From the NCBI GenBank assembly GCA_045651765.1, contig JAZRSY010000008.1:1-64000 (forward strand): a DNA stretch of 64,000 bases, written 5' to 3'. The stretch is from SIG565 sp045651765 (lineage in GTDB: Bacteria; Bacillota; Clostridia; Oscillospirales; Acutalibacteraceae). Position numbers and translations under genes: made by a program. This document shows, piece after piece, positions 14,097-22,929 of this stretch (positions within the stretch are counted from its first letter, which is position 1; every line of letters starts with the position of its first letter). The notes beneath the pieces were generated by a model. That model was not told where the DNA came from. It saw only the letters and a list, made by a program, of their open reading frames with translations, and did no database searches.

Positions 14097-15989
14097 CTAC
14101 TTCTCGGCTTCATCACGGGTAATTCTGTAATAAGATAAGACATCCAGGATTTCTTTATCCTCACACGCAAAATCGCCATCCTTGAACTTGTTTAAAGCAA
14201 TGATTGCCTTTGCCTTTTCCAGTTTATCAGACGGTAATGCCTTGAATTTCTCCCACCATTCACTTGTCAAATCACAATCGTGTTTTGTTATGGTAGTGTA
14301 TCTATCGGCAAGACGATTACGAAGATCGGCATCGTAAATCCTGCGATATATGATGAAAGTTTCGGGCATCCATAGGATTTTCATAAACTCATCAACATCA
14401 CGGCCAAAGGCTTCCTCAAAGAAATCAACGCCACGTCCGATTTTACCTTTTGTAGAATTAAGCACGGCTTGGACAGCACGAATAAACTTTCTGTTCCAAT
14501 GTTTACCGATAAAATCACGGTTCATAAAGAACTCTTTATCATTTATCGGATGGTACTTCATCGGGAACGAATAAATGCTTGCACCCAATTCCTCGCACAG
14601 ATCAACATTCATTCTTAAGCGATGATATAGTTCTTCCGGTTTGTCCTCAAAATTATATAGTAGATAATTTGAAAGACTTCTGATTCCGCTACCTACAGCC
14701 GTACGAATGGATTTTTCGTAAATATCTTTCAATTTCCAATGGTCGAAAGCTATACGCAAGGGATAAATATTAACCTCTGCCAATTTGTCCATATTCGCTT
14801 CTGTAATCAAGCGAGAATCAATACCTTGGTTGAAGTCCACAATACGCTTTCTTTTTGAAGGCTTGTGGGTTTTTTCGTACAACGGGCGCACATATTCATC
14901 CAACCCCAAAATATCTTCTTTGGAGGCGGTATAATAGTAAAGGCAATGAGCTTCTTCCAGTTTAAGATACAGTTCTGTTTTTTCTGCATCATCTTTCAGC
15001 CTTTCCATTATCTCTTTATAAATTGAAATAGCTTTACGGATGTATGCACGATCATTGTAGGAATCCTTGAGATTATTGATCGTAACTTCATATTCATTGG
15101 GGGGTGTGTAGGTTGCGCCTGTGCCAAAGCCACACTCTTTAATCTCATCAATGATTTGGTCGTAACACTTTGATGCCAAAACATTATTATCAAGTAAAAG
15201 CAAATCTTTTCTTGCACCGAAACGCTTATCTGTAAACTCAATTCGTTTTTTTAGATTGATATAGTCACAATACTGTGGCTCCAGTTTCGGTACAGCGCAG
15301 AACTTGCACTTGTTGACACAACCTCTTGTCATATACGCAAAATAAGCATTATTTGCAGGGTAAACGTAGTCTATTTCTTCAAGGATAGAATAGTCAAGAG
15401 GTAGTTCATCAATAATTAACTTGTTGCCAGGATCAATATCCCCCGGATGATTCAGCAAGCCAACAAAAGGCTCAATACCTGTAGCTGCATATACCTCGTC
15501 TTTCAAAAGGGAGGACATAATGCCACCCACCATAACATCTTCTGGTTTCTTACAAAGCTGCTTTGCGAAGTTAATAGTATCAATTGTAATGTCCCAATAG
15601 AATGTAAAAAGTGTAGTGATACCCACCTTATCAAATCTTGGCTTTGTAAAATACTCTTTGTCTTTATATTTTTTACGGTATTCTTTTACTGCATCTAAAA
15701 CAATCTCATTTTCAAAAATAGGATCGGTTTCAAGAATTGCATATTTACCAAGTTTAATAAATTCAAAGAGCGTAGGATAATAGTTCCTCCAAAATATTTC
15801 AGGAAGGATGATAGAAAGATGATTGATAAGATCATCGCAAATTAACTCCACCGCCAGGGAGCGCATATCGCCTTTATAAAAGCGGACATCATCGCCAACC
15901 ATACGATAATAGGTTGCCAATTTCATTAGTCCCATTGGTGGATATTTGTTTTTGTAATTAGGCTCAATGAGCAAGACTTTTCTATTCAT
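14097..15989 (-). CDS. Radical-SAM protein, possibly B12-binding
   Basis: 630 residues. The cluster motif is TRGCVNKCKFC (Cys224, Cys228, Cys231), binding a 4Fe-4S cluster and SAM. The N-terminal 190 residues start like a cobalamin-binding Rossmann domain (VLLIEPNYKNKYPPMGLMKL, later VMVGGIMSS), though the usual DxHxxG is absent, so cobalamin binding is uncertain. A large insertion (about 290-370) and a C-terminal extension separate it from ordinary enzymes; FNQGIDSRLI is the conserved strand after the cluster region. The reaction is unknown. It starts 6 nt after the GHKL gene. An enzyme in a nuclease/helicase operon might modify DNA, a nucleotide or a partner protein. Confidence 0.75.
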   Translation of the reverse strand: MNRKVLLIEPNYKNKYPPMGLMKLATYYRMVGDDVRFYKGDMRSLAVELICDDLINHLSIILPEIFWRNYYPTLFEFIKLGKYAILETDPIFENEIVLDAVKEYRKKYKDKEYFTKPRFDKVGITTLFTFYWDITIDTINFAKQLCKKPEDVMVGGIMSSLLKDEVYAATGIEPFVGLLNHPGDIDPGNKLIIDELPLDYSILEEIDYVYPANNAYFAYMTRGCVNKCKFCAVPKLEPQYCDYINLKKRIEFTDKRFGARKDLLLLDNNVLASKCYDQIIDEIKECGFGTGATYTPPNEYEVTINNLKDSYNDRAYIRKAISIYKEIMERLKDDAEKTELYLKLEEAHCLYYYTASKEDILGLDEYVRPLYEKTHKPSKRKRIVDFNQGIDSRLITEANMDKLAEVNIYPLRIAFDHWKLKDIYEKSIRTAVGSGIRSLSNYLLYNFEDKPEELYHRLRMNVDLCEELGASIYSFPMKYHPINDKEFFMNRDFIGKHWNRKFIRAVQAVLNSTKGKIGRGVDFFEEAFGRDVDEFMKILWMPETFIIYRRIYDADLRNRLADRYTTITKHDCDLTSEWWEKFKALPSDKLEKAKAIIALNKFKDGDFACEDKEILDVLSYYRITRDEAEK

Positions 15990-15995
15990 AAGGTA

Positions 15996-17549
15996 TTATC
16001 TCATCTCTTCTTTGATTTTGTCGATAATTTGCTCCGCAATGTCTTTAGGCGCAATATCGGTGATAATGGACAAAATCTTACCAACCAACTTTCGTTCGCT
16101 TCTTGAAAGCTTGGACATGGTACTTGTAACAAACGACTTTTTCTTATCGTCATCTTCAACTACTACAGTAGTCGTTTCGGCTTTTTTCTTAAGCTTATCA
16201 GCCTCGTATTTCTGTCCGATGCTCTTTCTAACCTCTGATAAAGGAGAGGTGCTGTCGCTGGTGTCAAGTTTGTCTAAACGTTTACGTGCATCTTCGGCAC
16301 TTTTCTTAGCCTTATCAATATCGAATTGAAGTTTTTGACGTTCTTCTTCGTTGACAAAGCCCTGCTCTTTTTCTTTCTTTTGATATTCGGCAACCTTGCT
16401 AAGGTACTCTTCTTGTCTCTTATAGTCGTTTTTAACACGATTAGCTTCATAATAAAGCTTGTGCAGCACATCATAGAAATACTCTCGCAACAGATCTTCA
16501 AACAAAACACGGGTTTCGTTTTCGTTAAAATAATCACGCTGAGAGTTCGGGATAAGATTACGACTTGCAGCAAACACTTCGCCTACGAAATAATAGTTGC
16601 CTCGATTTTCCTTAAAAAGAGGTTGAAGCGCATCATCATTTCCAAGCTGAATATTTGCACTTCGCACACGCAAACCACGCATGTGATTTATGCTTGGAAT
16701 TTGTTTTTCAAAGCGCGACAAACCTACCCACATCCAAGCAATTAAATTGCCGGAAGCATCTCGGAAATCCTTAAATTCCAAACGTGAGATTTCATCGTAA
16801 TTCTTCAAAGAAGCACCGCTTTGCTCTTTGAGCTTAGTCGTATATTCCTTGAAAATTTGCGAACCGTTTACTCTAACGCAATATTCATCAATGGTATAAC
16901 CGATTGACTTAGCATAGCTATAAATCTGATTGCGAAGAATAAAGGTGTTTTTGTATGGGACCGGAACCACAAAGCTGAGATATTCACGAACTTTTGCATC
17001 ATTCAGAAGATCGGTGTTTTCTTTGTTAATATCAAACATCTCAACTTCAAAATAGTGCTCTTCTTTTGCTTCGGGTTCAGTTGAATACGTTATGATAGCA
17101 TCCCAAATTTCATCAAGAGTGTATTTCTTGTTTTCGACAAGCATTGCTCGCATCTTCTGTGCATCACAAGTCATAATGGACTTTGTGCTTTCACCGAGAT
17201 AACTCGTTGTGAATTTTAGCGTTTTGCAATACGCCAAACCGCAAAGACGACCGATGCCGCGAAAACCTTTGTTCTTGCCGATTTCCTTATTGCTGTTAGC
17301 AATGTCACCAACATCTTCAATAAAATCGGCGGCTTTAACGCCGGTAGCATTATCTTTGATGCTTATGTATCGTTTTTTGCTATCCGTGTATATATCAACA
17401 TACCCCTCGTCAGCAGAAAGGATACCTTCTCTTATTGCAAGGTCAATCTGGTCACAAGCATTTTGTATATATTCTCTGTAGATAACCTTGGAGTCCGAAT
17501 ACATACCCGTTGTAAGGTTATCAAGTATATTTTTACCTACTGTCGCCAT
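15996..17549 (-). CDS. GHKL ATPase (Hsp90/MORC/MutL-like)
   Basis: 517 residues. The N-terminal Bergerat fold is complete: N-box REYIQNACDQIDL (Glu26, Asn30, Asp33), G1 box IKDNATGV (Asp66), G2 box NKGFRGIGRL (about 93-101). The middle part has the transducer-like segment with NSQRDYFNE, and residues about 370-450 form a coiled coil (YEANRVKNDYKRQEEYLSKV). Such ATPases open and close as dimers around a client or DNA. The gene has an AAGGAGAT ribosome site and is 10 nt after the HerA-like gene. In this operon it probably gates or loads the HerA/NurA pair; that is inference. Confidence 0.8.
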   Translation of the reverse strand: MATVGKNILDNLTTGMYSDSKVIYREYIQNACDQIDLAIREGILSADEGYVDIYTDSKKRYISIKDNATGVKAADFIEDVGDIANSNKEIGKNKGFRGIGRLCGLAYCKTLKFTTSYLGESTKSIMTCDAQKMRAMLVENKKYTLDEIWDAIITYSTEPEAKEEHYFEVEMFDINKENTDLLNDAKVREYLSFVVPVPYKNTFILRNQIYSYAKSIGYTIDEYCVRVNGSQIFKEYTTKLKEQSGASLKNYDEISRLEFKDFRDASGNLIAWMWVGLSRFEKQIPSINHMRGLRVRSANIQLGNDDALQPLFKENRGNYYFVGEVFAASRNLIPNSQRDYFNENETRVLFEDLLREYFYDVLHKLYYEANRVKNDYKRQEEYLSKVAEYQKKEKEQGFVNEEERQKLQFDIDKAKKSAEDARKRLDKLDTSDSTSPLSEVRKSIGQKYEADKLKKKAETTTVVVEDDDKKKSFVTSTMSKLSRSERKLVGKILSIITDIAPKDIAEQIIDKIKEEMR

Positions 17550-17559
17550 AGCTATCTCC

Positions 17560-19269
17560 TTACTTAAATTGCTTATAAATCGGTTTCGGGAACTTGATAT
17601 TAAGCAATGAACGGAAAATCGGATTTTGAATAATGTATTCGCCCTGTTTCAGACGTGTCATCATAGTCTTATAAACGGACGGAATACTCTTATAGTCGCT
17701 CTTAGTGACTTCAATGGAGTTTGTACGTCCATATGCGTGGGTAGAACAGTTACCGGTCACTCTATCGTGAATTGCACTTCTAAACTGCTCTGCGGCAAAG
17801 AGCACAACACCGAGAGAGCGTCCACGTTCTGCAACATCAAGCACTTGGCGAAGAATAGGCGAGTTCTTGGGAGTTTCCTTGGATGCGTACTTGTTCAACT
17901 CGTCAATAAAGATCACAACTCTTGAAGGAGGATTTACGCCTTCTTCACCGGCATACTGCCCTAACTGTAAATCATAAATTGTACGGATTGCATCACCGAA
18001 CACATACGCCTGCTTATCTTCGGAGAGCTTGGCAATATCAATAACGTGCACTTCATTTTTCTTGATGTACTTAAGTGCATCACCAATACGGGTTTCTCCC
18101 TCGTCTTCACGAATATCTCTTGCGAAGATCTTATTATCAGTAATACTCTTATTGATGATACGATAAAATTTTCTCCAGCTTGCTACAGGAATTTCTTTGT
18201 CTTTTCCGGATGTTTCTGCAGAACACTTTTCTTTTACAGCTTCAAGAAACTCCTGCCAATCGTTGACTTGGTTAAATTTACCTTGCCCCGACATAATGTA
18301 GCTGATGATAGATTCCATTGTTTGAGTGGAGTCGTCAATGTTGGCAAACATCAAATCAAGGTTTTCCTTGTCGTACTTATAGATGTATTTGAACTTCTTG
18401 GCTTTCTTCTTTTTGATGTTGTCCGCAACTTCTTCGGGCGTCATATAAGTGTTCCAATGACGTGTTTTCGGGATAGAGTAAGGATAATAGTACTGAACAT
18501 TTTTAAAGGGTTCAGCAGCCAACCCCAATTTTTCGTATTTGGCGAAGGTATCCTTTCGAGCCTGCTCGGGGTTGCGCTCATCAGAGAAGTCATTTAACTG
18601 ATCAATGGCAAGTAAATCTTTTCCCTTAACATTGAACAGCACAAAAGCAACACTATCTTCATCTTCGTTCTGCGGATCCTTCTTCATATAACTATCTTGG
18701 ATAGCCTTCAAAAGGAACATCGCATAAGAAGTCTTGGAAGCAAGGCCGGAAATACCCGAAATATTCAAGTGCGCGCCTTCGGGACCAATAATGAATTTTG
18801 AGTTGAGATTTACGGGGAGTGTAACCTTCTCACACCCTTTAGTTCCCTCATACATTTCAAGATAACCGCATACAAGCGGATTGCGAATATCATTAAGTCC
18901 AAGAGCGTAGTTGATTTCTTCGGCGGTTGCTAGCATTACTTTTGCGTTGCTCTGAAGAGGAATATAAATGTTTTCGGTGTTACACACAACTTTTGCTGTA
19001 ACATAATTCATTCCCACACGCAGAGTGTTTTCTTCGGCATTTACATCACCAAAATCGCTTGAGATGAAATTGGTGAGGAAACTCGCAGCATCGGTGATAT
19101 GTGCAATATCTTCGATAACGCCATAGGAAAATGAATTATTGACGTGCTGTACCTTCACAATGTCAAACGGATTTAAGATGAGTTCGGGATCCGTCCAAAA
19201 TGTAAAATCATCAATTGTTGTTGGATTCTTTTCTGTCGCCAACACACGACCTATAATCGTATTAGCCAT
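17560..19269 (-). CDS. HerA-like hexameric ATPase with altered Walker A
   Basis: 569 residues. Residues 1-100 fit the HAS-barrel that precedes HerA ATPase domains. The P-loop region is SGISGLASKTSYAM (172-184): the Gly before Lys of a normal GxxxxGKT is Ser179-less in position, reading A-S-K-T. Walker B is VVIFIDELNK (Asp456, Glu457). Further motifs ERGRSLGVVLFAAEQF (sensor region) and HAYGRTN (candidate arginine finger) are typical of the FtsK-HerA superfamily. HerA translocates DNA through a ring and works with the NurA nuclease, whose homologue is encoded 15 nt upstream. Ribosome site GGAGGATAAA. Confidence 0.85.
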   Translation of the reverse strand: MANTIIGRVLATEKNPTTIDDFTFWTDPELILNPFDIVKVQHVNNSFSYGVIEDIAHITDAASFLTNFISSDFGDVNAEENTLRVGMNYVTAKVVCNTENIYIPLQSNAKVMLATAEEINYALGLNDIRNPLVCGYLEMYEGTKGCEKVTLPVNLNSKFIIGPEGAHLNISGISGLASKTSYAMFLLKAIQDSYMKKDPQNEDEDSVAFVLFNVKGKDLLAIDQLNDFSDERNPEQARKDTFAKYEKLGLAAEPFKNVQYYYPYSIPKTRHWNTYMTPEEVADNIKKKKAKKFKYIYKYDKENLDLMFANIDDSTQTMESIISYIMSGQGKFNQVNDWQEFLEAVKEKCSAETSGKDKEIPVASWRKFYRIINKSITDNKIFARDIREDEGETRIGDALKYIKKNEVHVIDIAKLSEDKQAYVFGDAIRTIYDLQLGQYAGEEGVNPPSRVVIFIDELNKYASKETPKNSPILRQVLDVAERGRSLGVVLFAAEQFRSAIHDRVTGNCSTHAYGRTNSIEVTKSDYKSIPSVYKTMMTRLKQGEYIIQNPIFRSLLNIKFPKPIYKQFK

Positions 19270-19284
19270 TTTTATTTATCCTCC

Positions 19285-20454
19285 TCAAAACAGATGCAAG
19301 AACATTTCTGTGCTGATGTATTTGCTTTTCACATAAGACTCGGTCAAAAAGACGGGATACAAATGATTTGCCCAACGGCGGTCGGTACCATAGCAGGTAG
19401 GGTTGCGTTCGTTGATAATGTTGGCAGAAATCAGATCAATAACGTCACTGTCAATACCGTTTTCTATCTCTTCATCCATCATTATTTTTTCGACTTTAAC
19501 CACCCCGTCAAAAGGTGTCTGTGTTCTACGCTTGTCCCGCAAACGGATGTACCAAACGCCAAATTGAACATCACCTAAAAATTCGCGGTTTTCGTATCTC
19601 GCTACAGGAGTTCTGTGGAACACGGGCAAGTCAGCAATGTAGTTAGAGTTCGGCTTACCCGTATGGTCAAGACAACTTTCGGGGTTAAACGACTTAGAAA
19701 CGCCGATTACCCAGCTATAATTATGCTTAATTTTTTGAAGCGTTCTCAAATCTTCTCGACCTGACTTCATTACCTTATATTCAAGGGAACCATCCTTAAG
19801 CAAATAGGCATCTTGTCCCAAACGCTTGTCCTTAACCAGTTCTGCAACCATTCGTTTTTCGGCTTCAATCATATAGTCTTGTATAACACCGACCGCCAAA
19901 TTATCAAGTTTGGTGTCGGGAGAACCAGCCTTTGATGTTGAATATGGAATAATGGCAGAAAAATGCAATCCCAAGCGCTTCAATTCTTCGCTTTCATTTA
20001 ACTTTTTAACCTTAGCCGCAAAATAAGCCGCATCATCCCATCCGTCCGCGTTTGCCTTATCGGGTAGAGCCAAAACCAATTCGCGATAGAAGCGTTCCTT
20101 TGACATCCGCTTATTTTCACGCTTACAACAACCAATACCGATTTGGCCTGCAACAACGGGAAAAACCTGTTTGTTATATGCGATGTCATCCACCTTAAAA
20201 ACATGGCGTGAACCATCAAGAAAATATTTAAGCAGTGGTTTTTCACCCACGGATTGCAGTCGATCTGCTAAAGGCTTAAGGTCAATAGGCTTCTTTGGAG
20301 AACCCGTTTCGCCGGAATCTTTCCATTTCATTACTTTATTGGGATCATCATCGTAATCAATGGAAGGTAAACCAATGGAATCATAACTGTATTTGTAAGT
20401 ATGATAACTTTTACCCTTGGTTTCCTTTTCAATAATCTCCATTATTTTAGGCAT
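19285..20454 (-). CDS. NurA-like nuclease
   Basis: 389 residues. Features fitting the NurA RNase H-like fold: a first strand with the metal-binding motif LLKYFLDGSRHVFKVDD (Asp80), a later strand with VIGVSKSF (about 248-255, the usual 'GVxK' motif), a helix/strand pair GVWYIRLR and an acidic C-terminal helix region. NurA is a dimeric 5'-3' nuclease that docks on HerA and degrades DNA fed through the ring. It is the first gene of the five-gene operon, with an AAGGAGG ribosome site. Assignment rests on gene order plus motifs, so moderate confidence. Confidence 0.65.
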   Translation of the reverse strand: MPKIMEIIEKETKGKSYHTYKYSYDSIGLPSIDYDDDPNKVMKWKDSGETGSPKKPIDLKPLADRLQSVGEKPLLKYFLDGSRHVFKVDDIAYNKQVFPVVAGQIGIGCCKRENKRMSKERFYRELVLALPDKANADGWDDAAYFAAKVKKLNESEELKRLGLHFSAIIPYSTSKAGSPDTKLDNLAVGVIQDYMIEAEKRMVAELVKDKRLGQDAYLLKDGSLEYKVMKSGREDLRTLQKIKHNYSWVIGVSKSFNPESCLDHTGKPNSNYIADLPVFHRTPVARYENREFLGDVQFGVWYIRLRDKRRTQTPFDGVVKVEKIMMDEEIENGIDSDVIDLISANIINERNPTCYGTDRRWANHLYPVFLTESYVKSKYISTEMFLHLF

Positions 20455-20556
20455 TTTTCTGCCTCCTTCTTGCGCTTACGCTATATCTCTACAATTTTCG
20501 CACATGCACTTCCAACTAACATAGGCTTAAGAAAACGACATATGCGAGGTCAATAG

Positions 20557-21981
20557 TTACGCCTTAACAAACTTCTGATTTGAACTCTTAGGCTTGTCGG
20601 GCATTGTCATTTTCAGTTTTCCATCAGCAACAAGCGGTGCTACAATTTGTGACATCACATGGTTTTTGGATTTGCCGACAAAAGCTACGATTTCCGCTCT
20701 GGTTCGGGGAGTTGAACAAAACTCCACGAGCGAATCAGAAACAGGCATTGTTTCGGCAAACAACCCATTTTTCATAACCACCTTAAATTCGCCGTGGACA
20801 ACGGAGAACAAAGGTGCAGGAAGTCCTGCGTTTGCAAACTCACTGCGCATTGTAGGAATGCCCGAGTATCTATTCTCTGTTACATTCAAAAGCTCAAGCA
20901 TATTTGCGAGTGCGGCATTTCTCGTTTCGGGACGAACCTTACCGAGCGCATCAATAGAGATCTTTCCGTACAGGCCACCACTATTGATAATCTCCATACG
21001 GTCGCGGTACATCTCAATGCGAATAGGAACATTTTCTGTATGAACACTATAATCACGATGTACCAAGGCGTTGAGGATTGCTTCACGAACGGCCTTTATC
21101 GGATATTCGGGCTTGTCTGCTCGCTGTCCGTTATCATTTATTATCGTTTTGGTGCGGCTGTTCTTACGAACAAATTCAACGGCTTCTTCAAGCATATCGG
21201 GAATTGCACCGGTGATACGTTTATTATCAATAAATCTCTCACCGTCACCGCCAACCGTTCCTTGCTCAGTTCCGGGAAGCGAAACTGCAGTAATGCAGAG
21301 CTGAGGAAAATATGCCTGCGGATATTTTGAGAAGGTCATAAGTCCCGCAAGAGTGGGGATACCATCATTGGTAATGCCCATTAGCTCCAAGATTTCCTCT
21401 TCGGAAACATTCTCTGCAAGGTTCTTTCTCTCGCTTTTAACGGCGGTAAGATAAGCACTCATTCGCTTTTCATCGATCATATTGAGTTTGCCGTTCTCGA
21501 CAATGCGAATATCATCACGGGTTCTCTTGCGGAATGCCTCGTAGCTGTATATTTCATATTCGCTCATCGGTTCATCGGATTCGCCAACACGCACATAAGA
21601 ACCCTTGATACGACCTACACCCTTATAGAAAACAGGACGCTCGGAAATATCAACACCGGGAATTTCAGCAGATACAACAGTCATTCCATCAATATCGCAA
21701 ACGGTAAATAATGCACGTACAGACGGTTCCATTTGCTTACATTGCTCGGTTACTTTTTTCTGAAGATCTTGAGCATCATACACGCCTTTTACTGCATAAT
21801 TATCCCCTTCATCGACACCGAAGATGATAATACCGCCTTCATCTTGGTTGGAGAACGATGAAAGAGTATCAAATAATCGCGTAGGACAGCCTTGTGTAGC
21901 AGCTTTTAACTCAAGAGTTTGAGATTCTGCCTTTATATTCTTTATATCTAAAACGATTTTTTTGAGAGCTTCAGTTTGCAT
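20557..21981 (-). CDS. AlbA/Schlafen-type putative transcriptional regulator (RecG C-terminal-like ATPase domain)
   Basis: Start at the ATG at 21979-21981 (AAAGGAGGAAG ribosome site); 474 residues. Residues 15-130 are the Schlafen AlbA_2 domain (AESQTLELKAA, FSNQDEGGIIIFGVDEG). Residues about 290-400 are the HATPase_c_4 module shared with the C-terminus of so-called RecG-like helicases (VREAILNALVHRDYS, MEIINSGGLYG). The end is a winged helix (TRAEIVAFVGKSKNHVMSQI). These proteins bind DNA and usually regulate neighbouring genes. It lies 100 nt upstream of the NurA-HerA operon on the same strand and has its own promoter and operator array. Confidence 0.85.
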   Translation of the reverse strand: MQTEALKKIVLDIKNIKAESQTLELKAATQGCPTRLFDTLSSFSNQDEGGIIIFGVDEGDNYAVKGVYDAQDLQKKVTEQCKQMEPSVRALFTVCDIDGMTVVSAEIPGVDISERPVFYKGVGRIKGSYVRVGESDEPMSEYEIYSYEAFRKRTRDDIRIVENGKLNMIDEKRMSAYLTAVKSERKNLAENVSEEEILELMGITNDGIPTLAGLMTFSKYPQAYFPQLCITAVSLPGTEQGTVGGDGERFIDNKRITGAIPDMLEEAVEFVRKNSRTKTIINDNGQRADKPEYPIKAVREAILNALVHRDYSVHTENVPIRIEMYRDRMEIINSGGLYGKISIDALGKVRPETRNAALANMLELLNVTENRYSGIPTMRSEFANAGLPAPLFSVVHGEFKVVMKNGLFAETMPVSDSLVEFCSTPRTRAEIVAFVGKSKNHVMSQIVAPLVADGKLKMTMPDKPKSSNQKFVKA

Positions 21982-22011
21982 GAACGCTTCCTCCTTAAAG
22001 ATACTGGCTTT

Positions 22012-22040
22012 ATTATACACCATTTTACCGAAAATTGCAA
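22012..22040 (-). promoter_or_regulatory. Promoter of the AlbA-type gene
   Basis: Minus strand: TTGCAA (22035-22040), 17 bp, TATAAT (22012-22017). The start codon follows about 30 bp downstream. Confidence 0.7.
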
Positions 22041-22081
22041 TAACTAACGGCAAAAGTTAACATTTGAACGAAAAAAGTTCA

Positions 22082-22116
22082 GAATTAACGATGCCGTTAA
22101 TTCTAATCGTTAATTC
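22082..22116. promoter_or_regulatory. Operator array, three CGTTAATTC words
   Basis: GAATTAACG (22082-22090) and CGTTAATTC (22095-22103) form a perfect palindrome around ATGC; a third copy CGTTAATTC lies at 22108-22116. The array sits 40-75 bp upstream of the -35 box of the AlbA-type gene, a plausible activator or self-binding site. Confidence 0.6.
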
Positions 22117-22205
22117 TTGATTCGTTCTTTAAGTCAGTATAGGGTTCTTTGTAGGAAAAACGACTCTTTTGCTGTTTGCTAACCACATTCTGAATTCTCA
22201 CAATA

Positions 22206-22673
22206 TTAGCAATCAGCAAGATTGATTATCGTTTTGCCCTGCTTCAAAGCGTATTCCACCGTCTGCCAGGCACCGCCCTTTTCGTGCTCAATATAGCAGA
22301 TAATCAAATCGGCTCTATCAACCATTTCCCGGTTTCGAATTTGGATGGCGGATTTTGGATGCGCCACCGATGCAGCGTGAGAGATCTCAACATCGGTGTA
22401 ATAGTCGTGAAAGTAATTTTCGTTATTAAGATACTCTGCCGTAGGATAGGGCAACACCAATACCAGGGCGCTATTATCGTCCCTATGTTTTTTTCGTACA
22501 CGAAGCACCGAAGAAGATACGCACTGATCGAAGTCTCCGTTTCTCCCAACTAAAAAATTCACGTACTCATTTTCGTCAATAAGTTTTCGAATCTGCTCTT
22601 CCAGAAGGTTCTCTACCTTTATGATATTATCCACGTATCGGTGACCAAAAAACGCCACAGAATAAATCCTCAT
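22206..22673 (-). CDS. SLOG-family nucleotide-sensor protein (DUF1273-like)
   Basis: 155 residues with a Rossmannoid pattern: VAFFGHRYVDN at the N-terminus, VNFLVGRNGDFDQCVSSSV in the middle, DLIICYIEHEKGGAWQTVEY and QGKTIINLA at the end. GHR and the GGA/TV motif are those of the SLOG/DUF1273 group, which binds nucleotide-derived ligands and often accompanies defence effectors. It is divergent from the XRE gene at 22930 and has a good promoter (22833-22861). Unlike the SLOG gene at 1975-2493 it is intact. Confidence 0.75.
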   Translation of the reverse strand: MRIYSVAFFGHRYVDNIIKVENLLEEQIRKLIDENEYVNFLVGRNGDFDQCVSSSVLRVRKKHRDDNSALVLVLPYPTAEYLNNENYFHDYYTDVEISHAASVAHPKSAIQIRNREMVDRADLIICYIEHEKGGAWQTVEYALKQGKTIINLADC

Positions 22674-22832
22674 ATCTTGCTCCTTATTAAAACGCCCACC
22701 GAACCGTTTGTGTCCGGTGGGCTATTCCAATGACTCAGCTATCTCATCATGCGTGTGTATAGCGGTCATTTAGAACTGTATTTGGTTTATTCAAAGACTA
22801 TAAGCACAGTTTTTCTTGTGATAGATACTTAT

Positions 22833-22906
22833 AGTATAGCACATTTAAGAAACAATATCAATAGTCTGTGGAATAATTGTTTCAATATTTATAGACTATT
22901 TATAGT
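22833..22906. promoter_or_regulatory. Back-to-back promoters of the SLOG and XRE genes
   Basis: Leftward: TTGATA (22856-22861), 17 bp, TATACT (22833-22838). Rightward: TTGTTT (22877-22882), 18 bp, TATAGT (22901-22906). The space between and around them is filled with repeated ACTATA/TATAGT words (e.g. 22827-22838, 22861-22866, 22889-22906), so one repressor, probably the XRE protein, could control both. Confidence 0.6.
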
Positions 22907-22929
22907 GTAAAAAAGGATGGGCTAAAACT

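Noticed and set aside
12838..20454. Assignment to a named defence system such as Zorya, BREX, DISARM or Wadjet
   Set aside because: The characteristic genes of those systems (ZorAB motors, PglZ/BrxC, DrmAB, JetABCD) are absent.
20794..21330. 178-codon frame antisense to the AlbA-type gene
   Set aside because: No ribosome site or domain; the opposite strand has strong family motifs.
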